Positions 56,814 to 64,000 of a stretch of 64,000 nt of DNA are shown in pieces; within the stretch, counting starts at the first letter, position 1; the number at the start of each line of letters is the position of its first letter. The notes beneath the pieces were generated by a model. The model did no database searches. It had not been told where the DNA came from and saw only the letters and a list, made by a program, of their open reading frames with translations. Position numbers and translations under genes: made by a program. Source of the DNA: Cyclobacteriaceae bacterium. GTDB taxonomy: Bacteria > Bacteroidota > Bacteroidia > Cytophagales > Cyclobacteriaceae. The DNA lies in assembly GCA_013141055.1 (NCBI GenBank), contig JABFRS010000001.1, positions 2,783,714 through 2,847,713 of the forward strand, given 5' to 3'.

Positions 56814-56841
56814 TGAAGTCGTGTAATGTGATCAAAAGCAT

Positions 56842-57807
56842 ATGAGCAAGATATTAGTAGTAGGGAGTTCCAATACGGATTTAATTACAAACGTTGATCG
56901 TTTTCCTTCATCAGGAGAGACTATTACCGGAAAATCTTTCATGCAGGCAATGGGTGGAAAGGGTGCCAATCAAGCAATCGCTGCCCGACGCTTAGGAGGT
57001 GATGTTGGATTCGTTACGTGTTTAGGAAATGATTCCAATGGAAGAAATGCGCTGAAGTACTATACAGAAGAAGGAGTTGACGTTTCCTTTTCCAGGATCG
57101 TTGAGGATGCTCCGACAGGAACTGCAATCATTCTTGTTAACAAAGAGGGAGAGAATTGCATTGTGGTCACACCGGGAGCAAATCATGAACTGACACCGGA
57201 ATATATTCAGCAGATAGAATCGGAGATTGCCTCAGCCTCCATTGTTATGCTGCAGATGGAGATTCCATATGAAACCGTTCGGAAGGTCTGTGAACTGGCA
57301 AAGAAGCACGGAACAGAAATTCTTTTGAATGTTGCTCCAGCGCGCGAGATTGATACATCATTGCTTGGAATGGTTGACATACTTGTGGTGAATGAAACTG
57401 AGATAGAAATGATTTCAAAACAATCTATCAGCAAAGCAGGAGAGGAGGAGATCATTGACACACTTCTATCCAGGGGCGCAAGCACAGTCATTCTTACTCT
57501 CGGAAGAAAGGGATGCATCGTTAGAAATAAGAATATGAGTCAGTTTATACCTGCATTTCATGTTACGGCTCTTGACACTACTGCGGCAGGTGATACTTTT
57601 TGTGGTGCATTGGTAGCCGAACTAAGCAAAGGAAAGAACATCGTCGAAGCCATTCGCTTTGCAACTGCGGCATCGGCAATCTGTGTTACCCGAATGGGTG
57701 CACAGCCGTCAATCCCTACAGAAGATGAAGTGAAAATGTTTCTAAGTGCCAGAATAAAATTTTCGGGTAAGGATGGAATAAAGACAAACAACCGACCAAT
57801 TATATGA
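56842..57807 (+). CDS. rbsK-like: Ribokinase (PfkB family)
   Basis: A cytosolic sugar kinase of 321 residues phosphorylating ribose (or a similar pentose) to the 5-phosphate. The substrate-site motif GGKGANQA (38-45) and anion-hole/catalytic segment DTTAAGDTFCGAL match ribokinase closely: Escherichia coli RbsK has AAGDTFNG, and most other PfkB members have GAGD. The opening SKILVVGSSNTDLI is also ribokinase-like. Its presence in this operon indicates that the imported product is a free pentose, most simply ribose. Its stop overlaps the next start (ATGA). Confidence 0.9.
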   Translation: MSKILVVGSSNTDLITNVDRFPSSGETITGKSFMQAMGGKGANQAIAARRLGGDVGFVTCLGNDSNGRNALKYYTEEGVDVSFSRIVEDAPTGTAIILVNKEGENCIVVTPGANHELTPEYIQQIESEIASASIVMLQMEIPYETVRKVCELAKKHGTEILLNVAPAREIDTSLLGMVDILVVNETEIEMISKQSISKAGEEEIIDTLLSRGASTVILTLGRKGCIVRNKNMSQFIPAFHVTALDTTAAGDTFCGALVAELSKGKNIVEAIRFATAASAICVTRMGAQPSIPTEDEVKMFLSARIKFSGKDGIKTNNRPII

Positions 57808-60473
57808 TTTTACTTTACAGATTTATCGCAATCGTAAATCACATGATGGGTTTGCGGATCGCGAGTGGGATATCGATATTATTCTTTATCCTTCTTGCAT
57901 CTCATTCAAAGGCACAGACTTATAGTTTTACAACCGCCGGAAATATGGAAAGTGGAAACTGGGCAGGTGTCCCAGGTGCAACTAATCTTGTGGTGTCCTT
58001 TCAATCAGGTGCTGGCATTGGTAGTACCACTGCATTAAAGACAGTCACGTCCAGCATGGGTGGTGATACAAATTACATTATCAGAGGTGACCAGGTATTT
58101 CCCATGGTTACTGGAGATAAGATTACAGTAAGCTTTTGGGCAAAAAGTTCAGTAGCGAATATGAGATTGCAACCATGGGTTCAGGAATCGGACGGCAATA
58201 CATGGATGAATTTTGGAGACGCCTATCTTACCACAAGCTGGAAGCAATATCAGTTTACTGTTACGCTCACCACTTCGACATCCAATAACTACAAAGTAAA
58301 ATTCAGAGGGTACAATACTGGGACCATGTACATTGATAATGTCAATATCGGTCCGGTCGATTACGAAAATGTTGCCCAGTCCGGTATTTATGATGTTACG
58401 CTAAGTCAAAACAGCATGACCTGGCCAATCAACACCTTTAGAAGTACATGCCCGACATACTCATTAGGCTATCAGGGAATGCAATCCAAGGATCAAAACC
58501 CTCTTGACTTGTTCGCAAACAGAACCATTAACTACACAAAGTTCTCTTATACTAACCCTATTACAGTTCATGTTAATGTTCTGAATACTACAAAAGTTCC
58601 GGTCGCTGGTCAGACTGTAAGAATCCTTCCATCACGTTTTGGTATTACATCCACAACCAGTGGAAATGTAGTAACCTTCACGATCACCGAACCAGGACAA
58701 TATTCCGTGGAGATTGGTGACAATGGTTATAAAAATGGTCTCATCATTTTTGCTGACCCTACTGAGACTTCCATTCCCAGTAAAACAGATCCTCTCTATA
58801 AAGTGGTGTATGAAGCAACTGCAGGAAGTCTTTCATCACTGACAGGATATACCGGAATTTATTTTAGAAGAGGTGTCCATGACATTGGCATCTTTACTGT
58901 TCCTTCTAATATTAAGAACATCTATTTTGAAGATGGTTCCTGGGTATACGGAGCTCTGAAGATGGACGCAAATCCGAACGTCAAAATTTTCGGAAGAGGT
59001 GTACTGTCAGCATTCAATCTGAATTACCGATCCCAGCACTCCGTCGAAGCGATCAATGGCAGTAATAATATAATCGTGGAGGGACTGGTGGTGGCAGACC
59101 CAAAATATTTTGGGATACGATTGATCGGAACCGGAAACACAGTGAACTACGCTAAAGTTATCGGAGGTTGGGTTTATAACATGGATGGAATTTCTGCCTA
59201 TGCAGGCTCTAATGTTTCCAAATGCTTTATCTGGGCTAATGACGACGCGATAAAAGTTTATCGCGACTCTCTCACCTGGTCAGATATTGTGGTTTGGCAA
59301 CTTAACAATGGCGGCATCATTCAAATGAGTTGGGGAGGAGATGTTGGAGGAGTAACTGCCAACAATGTAAAGATCAGCCGAGTGGATGTGCTGCGTGCAG
59401 AGTGGGATGTAAGTCGTTTCAACACGGGACTGTTAAATTGTGTTGGTAATAAATATCATTACGCAGGATGGTCTCACTCCCTAACAAACTGGCTGATTGA
59501 AGACGTTGTAACAGAAAATCCAATTCCACAGATATTCAATATTACCCCTGATCCATTTAGTCATACCCATATTGACGGACTGTATCTCAAAAACTGGAAA
59601 GTAAAAATGACAATGGGCACCAGTTTTCAGAATCAGATAAAAGGTGAAGACGCTGCGGATTTTTTAAGCGGATTTGTTTTTGATAATGTAAAATTCAACA
59701 ACAAACTCCTCACCAACATTAACTATATAACCAATGGAGATATGGAGACCGGAAACTGGTCTGCCGTTCCAAAAACAACAGATCAGGTTGTAACCCTTGG
59801 TGCGGGTCTCGGAGTTGGCTCTACCACCGGCTTACGATCTGTTGTCACCAACATGAATGGCTCAACGGACTATGCTATGAAAAGCAATGAGCTATTTCAT
59901 ATGGATCACAATGAAGAAATCACTATCAGCTTCTGGGCAAAAGCAACCGCAGCAGGAAAGAGATTGGTATCATGGGTTCAGGAAACAGATGCAAGTGGAT
60001 GGATGAATATTGGAGATGTCAATCTGACAACGGGTTGGGAATGGTACACAGCAACGGCTAATATCAGTCCGATAAGTTCTGATAATTACCAGGTCAAATT
60101 CAGAGGATATGCAACCGCATACATTTATATAGACAAAGTTCAGATCGGGCCCCCAGACTGGAGAACGATCATGGTTCCGGAAATTCAATATCTCGATACA
60201 CCAACGTTTTTACCGAATGTCATTGGTGCCAGGACGGCTGTTATTACCGAAGTTGAAAAGAGCTTTAAGAATGGTACAGTGTATCCCAATCCTGCAAAAA
60301 ATGCCTTGAATCTTGACGGATATGATGAGGGAACAGTTTACCAGGTATATGGAATGCAGGGTGAGTTGTACTCTAATGGCAAAGGACTGTCAGTAGATCT
60401 TTCGCAACTCGCGCCGGGCATGTATTTTCTGTTGATCAATGGTACCGAACGACATAAATTTATCAAGCAATAA
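57804..60473 (+). CDS. GH49-like beta-helix hydrolase with two CBM-like modules and T9SS tail
   Basis: An 889-residue secreted protein. The signal peptide ends SKAQ at about 38; MMGLRIASG at 57843 is an alternative start. A carbohydrate-binding beta-sandwich (about 38-185) recurs at about 640-785 with the same phrases (NMESGNW/DMETGNW, GxGSTT, VKFRGY, YIDxVxIGP). Between them lies an N-terminal beta-sandwich and a right-handed beta-helix with three aspartates D461, D480 and D481 (DGISAY, ANDDAIKVY). The spacing 19 then 1 equals D376, D395 and D396 of GH49 dextranase. The end is a type A T9SS sorting domain (NGTVYPNPAKN to KFIKQ). The linkage cleaved is unknown. Confidence 0.82.
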   Translation: MILLYRFIAIVNHMMGLRIASGISILFFILLASHSKAQTYSFTTAGNMESGNWAGVPGATNLVVSFQSGAGIGSTTALKTVTSSMGGDTNYIIRGDQVFPMVTGDKITVSFWAKSSVANMRLQPWVQESDGNTWMNFGDAYLTTSWKQYQFTVTLTTSTSNNYKVKFRGYNTGTMYIDNVNIGPVDYENVAQSGIYDVTLSQNSMTWPINTFRSTCPTYSLGYQGMQSKDQNPLDLFANRTINYTKFSYTNPITVHVNVLNTTKVPVAGQTVRILPSRFGITSTTSGNVVTFTITEPGQYSVEIGDNGYKNGLIIFADPTETSIPSKTDPLYKVVYEATAGSLSSLTGYTGIYFRRGVHDIGIFTVPSNIKNIYFEDGSWVYGALKMDANPNVKIFGRGVLSAFNLNYRSQHSVEAINGSNNIIVEGLVVADPKYFGIRLIGTGNTVNYAKVIGGWVYNMDGISAYAGSNVSKCFIWANDDAIKVYRDSLTWSDIVVWQLNNGGIIQMSWGGDVGGVTANNVKISRVDVLRAEWDVSRFNTGLLNCVGNKYHYAGWSHSLTNWLIEDVVTENPIPQIFNITPDPFSHTHIDGLYLKNWKVKMTMGTSFQNQIKGEDAADFLSGFVFDNVKFNNKLLTNINYITNGDMETGNWSAVPKTTDQVVTLGAGLGVGSTTGLRSVVTNMNGSTDYAMKSNELFHMDHNEEITISFWAKATAAGKRLVSWVQETDASGWMNIGDVNLTTGWEWYTATANISPISSDNYQVKFRGYATAYIYIDKVQIGPPDWRTIMVPEIQYLDTPTFLPNVIGARTAVITEVEKSFKNGTVYPNPAKNALNLDGYDEGTVYQVYGMQGELYSNGKGLSVDLSQLAPGMYFLLINGTERHKFIKQ

Positions 60474-60482
60474 CTATAACGT

Positions 60483-62033
60483 ATGAAAAGATCGCTTACT
60501 GCGTTTCTGTTTTTAATACTAGCCGCTTGTGGGCAAAAACAAACAGAGCAAGCCAAAACAGATGACGGTCCGCTGGTAATTTCAAAAGCAATTCTGAAGG
60601 ACAAGATCAAAGGTGCCTGGGCAGCTCAAACCATTGGTGTAACATTCGGTGCACCTATTGAATTCAAGTACAATACCACAATGGTTCAGGACAACCAAAA
60701 GATTGAATGGAATGATACTCTTCTGGCGAATGAGTTTAAAACCAAGCCTGGAACATACGATGACATATACATGGACCTGACCTTTGTACAGGTGCTCGAA
60801 GATAAGGGGATGGATGCAACTCCGCAGCAATTTGCTGATGCCATCGGTAATGCAGATTATAAATTATGGTTTGCCAATCAAATGGCACGCTATAATATTC
60901 AAAATGGATTGACTCCGCCACAATCGGGTCATTGGCTGAATAATCCATGTGCTGATGATATTGATTTTCAGATCGAGGCAGACTTTGCAGGATTGATGTC
61001 ACCTGGAATGATCAATTCGGGAATTGAAATATGCGATCGCGTAGGTCATATTATGAATTATGGAGATGGATATTATGGTGGCGTATATATCTCGGGACTC
61101 TATTCCCTCGCGCTTGCCGCAAACAGCACAAGTGAAATTGAATCCATTGCAAAAGAGGCTTTGAAAACAATTCCTGCTGAAAGCAAATTTGCGCAATGCA
61201 TAAACGATGTGATTCAATGGCATAAGGAAAATCCGGACGACTGGAAAGCAACCTGGTACAAAGTCAATCGAAAATGGTCAATCGACACCAGCTCGCCTCT
61301 TGGAATTTTCAAGCCTTTCAATATTGATGCTAAAATAAATGCTGCATGGGTACTCGTTGGGCTACTGTATGGCAACGGTGATTTTACAAGAACTTTTGAG
61401 ATAGCAACCCGATGTGGTGATGATGCTGACTGTAATCCAGCTTCTGCAGGCGGGATTTTAGCAGCGATCGTTGGCTACAATAAAATTCCCGACTTCTGGA
61501 AAAAAGGCATTGATAAGGTGGAGCAAATCCCCTTCATGGGAACTTCCATCTCTTTGACAAAGGCATATGATCTTTCTTATCAGCATGCTGAAAAAATGAT
61601 TGCTAAGAATGGAGGAGAGATCAGAGAAAATGAGGTAGTAATAAAAAGACAAGTTCCAAAGACTGTTCCGCTCGAAGTATCTTTCAAAGATCACTATCCG
61701 GTTGCTTTGATTAATCCCAAAATCTCGAAAACAGAGATCTCTTTTGAGTTTGATGGTGTAGGATTCGCGCTTGTAAGTCCTCCAAATCTCAAGAACTATG
61801 ATGGAAAAAATCCTGAGTTCAACACAGAGATGTACATCGACGATAAGCTTGTGGAGAAGGCCAGACTTTCAACTAAAGAAACCAACAGAAGATTTACACC
61901 TTTCTGGAAATATCAATTGCCAAAAGGGAAGCATAAAGTGGTGGTGAAAATTCTTAACCCTATTGATTATGCCCAGCCCGAAATAAATTATGTCATCATT
62001 TTTGATGATAAACCAAGTGAAATCAAATTGTAA
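60483..62033 (+). CDS. ADP-ribosylglycohydrolase-family lipoprotein
   Basis: A 516-residue lipoprotein; signal MKRSLTAFLFLILAAC with Cys16. The ADP-ribosylglycohydrolase (ARH, PF03747) fold is shown by LKDKIKGAWAAQTIGVTFGAPIEF, the metal motif TYDDIYMDLTFV, and the second metal site TRCGDDADCNPASAGGILAA. Family enzymes cleave N- or O-glycosidic bonds to ribose, and this one is exported to the periplasm or surface. A beta-sandwich-like C-terminal part (about 400-516, VSFKDHYPVALINPKISKTEI) is extra to the ARH core. An ARH gene is also part of the Bacteroides rus ribose loci. The gene lies 9 nt after the GH49-like one. Confidence 0.87.
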   Translation: MKRSLTAFLFLILAACGQKQTEQAKTDDGPLVISKAILKDKIKGAWAAQTIGVTFGAPIEFKYNTTMVQDNQKIEWNDTLLANEFKTKPGTYDDIYMDLTFVQVLEDKGMDATPQQFADAIGNADYKLWFANQMARYNIQNGLTPPQSGHWLNNPCADDIDFQIEADFAGLMSPGMINSGIEICDRVGHIMNYGDGYYGGVYISGLYSLALAANSTSEIESIAKEALKTIPAESKFAQCINDVIQWHKENPDDWKATWYKVNRKWSIDTSSPLGIFKPFNIDAKINAAWVLVGLLYGNGDFTRTFEIATRCGDDADCNPASAGGILAAIVGYNKIPDFWKKGIDKVEQIPFMGTSISLTKAYDLSYQHAEKMIAKNGGEIRENEVVIKRQVPKTVPLEVSFKDHYPVALINPKISKTEISFEFDGVGFALVSPPNLKNYDGKNPEFNTEMYIDDKLVEKARLSTKETNRRFTPFWKYQLPKGKHKVVVKILNPIDYAQPEINYVIIFDDKPSEIKL

Positions 62034-62054
62034 TCTACTGACTTGAGAAAGCGT

Positions 62055-63683
62055 ATGAAATCCATTCAAAGAATTGCGTGCCTGGTGGTTGTGTTGATGA
62101 TGACGTTGACGGCAATGGCTCAGGTAAAAAAACCGAATGTTGTAGTCTTCCTGATCGATGATCTCGGTTGGAGCGACGTTGGTTGTTTTGAGAGTACACT
62201 TTATGAAACACCAAATATTGACAAGCTTGCAAAGGAAGGAGTGAAGTTCACCAATGCCTATGCCGCCTGTCATGTGTGTTCACCTTCCCGTGCTGCAATT
62301 CTCTCCGGTAAGTATCCAGCCCGCATGAATCTTACAGATTGGCTGCCAGGAAGAAATGACTTCGCTTATCAGAAATTAAAAAATGTTGAGGTTGTTCAGC
62401 AGATGCCTTATGAAGAAACCACTCTTGCCGAAGCATTAAAAGAAAAAGGATACAGTACTGCGATTGTTGGGAAATGGCATCTGGGTGAGAATCCCTCCGA
62501 CCCTACCAAACATGGTTTTGATACTCACATTCCAGCTGACTGGAGTAAAGGATGGCCGATTACATATTATGCACCATTTAAGCTTCCGAATTATGATGGA
62601 AAAGAGGGTGAATACCTTACAGATAAACTCACCGATGATGCTTTGAAATATATGGAAAGTGTTCGCGACAAGCCTTTTTTCCTCTATTTCTCACATTTTA
62701 CAGTCCATGACCCGATTGAAGGAAGGAAGGATCTGGTAGAAAAGTACAGGAAGAAGCTGGCGGCTAAATCAAAATCCAAAATCACTCCTTATATATTAGA
62801 GGGTAATCCGGATTCTGACCCTCTGACGATCCAGGAAAGAGTTTCACTTTTGAAGGATCCGGCATACAAAGGCTACAGCCAGTTGCCGCGGGGAACCGTA
62901 AAAATCAAGCAGCGCCAGGATAACACAAACTTTGCTTCCATGGTGGAAACCATGGATGAAAGCATGGGACGTGTCATGAAAAAATTAAAGGAGCTGGGCA
63001 TCGCCGAAAATACGATCATCATTTTTCTCTCCGATAACGGAGGAATGTCTGCAGCGAATTTCGGAAGGCCAAGCAAAAAAGTTGACTCAACTCAACTTGA
63101 TAAATTCTATTCTACTTCCAACCTTCCCTTAAGAGGTGCAAAAGGATGGATGTATGAAGGTGGTCTGCGCGTACCAATGATTGTAAAGTGGGCCGGCATA
63201 AAAAAACCCGGCTCTGTTAGCAAGGTGCCCGTCATTCATACTGATATCTATCCCTCCATTCTTGAGATGGCAGGCTTGTCACAACTGCCTTCACAGCATG
63301 TCGATGGAAAAAGTTTTGTTCCTGCACTAAAAGGAGAGAAGACGATCAATCGCGATGCTATCTTCTGGCATTTCCCTCATTACAGCAATCATGGAATGCA
63401 AAGTCCGGGCGGGGCGGTGCGTTACAAGAATTACAAATTGCTGGAATATTACGAGAACAATACTGTCCAGCTGTTTGATCTTGATAAAGATCTGGGTGAA
63501 TTGCATGACATCGCTAAGGAGGAACCTCTGATTGTTAACGAGCTGAGAGACATGCTGCAGAAATGGAGAGAAAGTGTTTCAGCTAAGATGATGCAGCCAA
63601 ATCCTGAATATGTTGCTGACAAGGAACCTTGGAAAGGATTCAAGTATGACATCCCGGCGGGAGATAAAAAAGGAAATAACTAA
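62055..63683 (+). CDS. Sulfatase (alkaline-phosphatase superfamily)
   Basis: A secreted sulfate-ester hydrolase of about 542 residues from ATG 62055; the frame can be opened by a TTG at 62043. Signal peptide to about 23. The formylglycine-generating motif is C75-S-P-S-R79 in ACHVCSPSRAAILSGKYP, with paired metal-site aspartates in FLIDDLGW (35-36), the KWHLGE histidine/lysine, and SDNGG. A formylglycine maturase is needed elsewhere in the genome. Its place in the operon suggests that the target glycan or ligand is sulfated. S1-type subfamily cannot be assigned by eye. Confidence 0.93.
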   Translation: MKSIQRIACLVVVLMMTLTAMAQVKKPNVVVFLIDDLGWSDVGCFESTLYETPNIDKLAKEGVKFTNAYAACHVCSPSRAAILSGKYPARMNLTDWLPGRNDFAYQKLKNVEVVQQMPYEETTLAEALKEKGYSTAIVGKWHLGENPSDPTKHGFDTHIPADWSKGWPITYYAPFKLPNYDGKEGEYLTDKLTDDALKYMESVRDKPFFLYFSHFTVHDPIEGRKDLVEKYRKKLAAKSKSKITPYILEGNPDSDPLTIQERVSLLKDPAYKGYSQLPRGTVKIKQRQDNTNFASMVETMDESMGRVMKKLKELGIAENTIIIFLSDNGGMSAANFGRPSKKVDSTQLDKFYSTSNLPLRGAKGWMYEGGLRVPMIVKWAGIKKPGSVSKVPVIHTDIYPSILEMAGLSQLPSQHVDGKSFVPALKGEKTINRDAIFWHFPHYSNHGMQSPGGAVRYKNYKLLEYYENNTVQLFDLDKDLGELHDIAKEEPLIVNELRDMLQKWRESVSAKMMQPNPEYVADKEPWKGFKYDIPAGDKKGNN

Positions 63684-63694
63684 ATAAGAAGATC

Positions 63695-64000
63695 ATGTTT
63701 ATCATAGAAGAATATTCAACGGCAGTTATTTTTTGCTTCATCACTATGTTTTGCTGGGGATCCTGGGGTAATACCCAGAAGCTTGCCGGTAAGACCTGGC
63801 GTTATGAATTATTCTATTGGGACTATGTAATAGGAATTCTGTTGCTGTCGCTCATTTTTGCTTTTACACTTGGAAGCAATGGCGAGAATGGAAGAGGGTT
63901 TCTTGATGATCTTCGTCAGGCGGATATGAGCAATATCTCAAGCGCCCTTATCGGTGGAGTTATTTTCAATGCTGCTAACATACTATTGTCAACTGCTATC
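63695..64000 (+). CDS. GRP/RhaT-type sugar permease (partial, cut by window end)
   Basis: The first 102 codons of a membrane protein open to the right edge. The N-terminus has FCFITMFCWGSWGNTQKLAGKTWRYELFYWDYVIG, the opening typical of the drug/metabolite superfamily glucose/ribose and rhamnose permeases (GRP, RhaT, RbsU) in Bacteroidota. Hydrophobic helices are at about 9-25 and 42-60, with a third at about 85-102. It starts 11 nt after the sulfatase stop, so it ends or continues the operon. It would carry the released pentose into the cytoplasm for the ribokinase. Confidence 0.75.
   Translation, partial: MFIIEEYSTAVIFCFITMFCWGSWGNTQKLAGKTWRYELFYWDYVIGILLLSLIFAFTLGSNGENGRGFLDDLRQADMSNISSALIGGVIFNAANILLSTAI

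Noticed and set aside
1..64000. CRISPR array, prophage, integrase or tRNA genes
   Set aside because: No regular direct repeats with spacers, no phage or integrase-like proteins, and no cloverleaf-like sequence in the short intergenic gaps.

Overview
The window reads as a chromosomal segment of a Bacteroidota bacterium, most likely of the Cytophagales. Evidence: a SusC/SusD pair, two proteins ending in type IX secretion (Por) sorting domains, many N-terminal lipoboxes, HBM-type and HAMP histidine kinases, Bacteroidota-style promoters (TTTG, about 20 nt, TAnnTTTG), and the near absence of Shine-Dalgarno signals. I found no rRNA, tRNA, CRISPR array, prophage, integrase or transposase. Several starts given here are internal ATGs chosen over upstream TTG/GTG codons because a signal peptide or a -7 box requires it.

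Positions 1-150 hold a cluster of short palindromes resembling a REP-like element, merging into a terminator. From 153 to 9450 everything is on the minus strand: a two-component system (8206-8883, 6830-8203) lies upstream of a tripartite RND efflux operon (membrane fusion lipoprotein, HAE1 pump, TolC-type channel) and a small membrane protein. A palindrome and GTATTGC repeats precede the efflux operon. From 9.7 to 33.4 kb genes are mostly single and often convergent: a lysine-rich histone-like protein, an HBM-type histidine kinase, a large T9SS-exported surface protein, a single-domain response regulator, a fatty acid desaturase, a cyanophycinase-like hydrolase, YceI, a YtcJ-type amidohydrolase, an ABC exporter, a DUF885 protein, endonuclease III, YiaA, a MacB-type permease, a metallo-beta-lactamase-fold protein, and a divergent NmrA/HxlR pair. 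Strong hairpins separate several convergent pairs.

Positions 33.7-41.8 kb form a compact four-gene plus-strand cluster: a GAF-like protein, a 1221-residue fusion (calcineurin-type phosphatase, a kinase-like middle region, an Omp85-like barrel), an HD domain fused to a Pycsar-type transmembrane effector (DUF5706), and a PAP2 phosphatase whose start overlaps the preceding stop. No nucleotidyl cyclase is nearby. This is one of the two most unusual parts of the window. It is followed by a penicillin-binding-protein-like serine hydrolase, a HelD-type helicase, a second desaturase paralogous to the first, and small membrane proteins and lipoproteins.

Positions 48.8-64.0 kb are a polysaccharide-utilisation-type locus. 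A divergent LacI repressor faces one continuous operon: SusC, SusD, a GH127-type beta-L-arabinofuranosidase, a ribokinase, a GH49-like beta-helix hydrolase with flanking carbohydrate-binding modules and a T9SS tail, an ADP-ribosylglycohydrolase-family lipoprotein, a sulfatase, and a GRP/RhaT-type sugar permease cut by the window end. LacI-type palindromes overlap the predicted susC promoter and lie in the lacI leader. SusCD plus ribokinase, ADP-ribosylglycohydrolase and sugar permease resembles the rus ribose-scavenging loci of Bacteroides, here expanded with glycan-cleaving and desulfating enzymes. The likely target is a pentofuranose-containing, perhaps sulfated glycan or conjugate; that substrate is inference.
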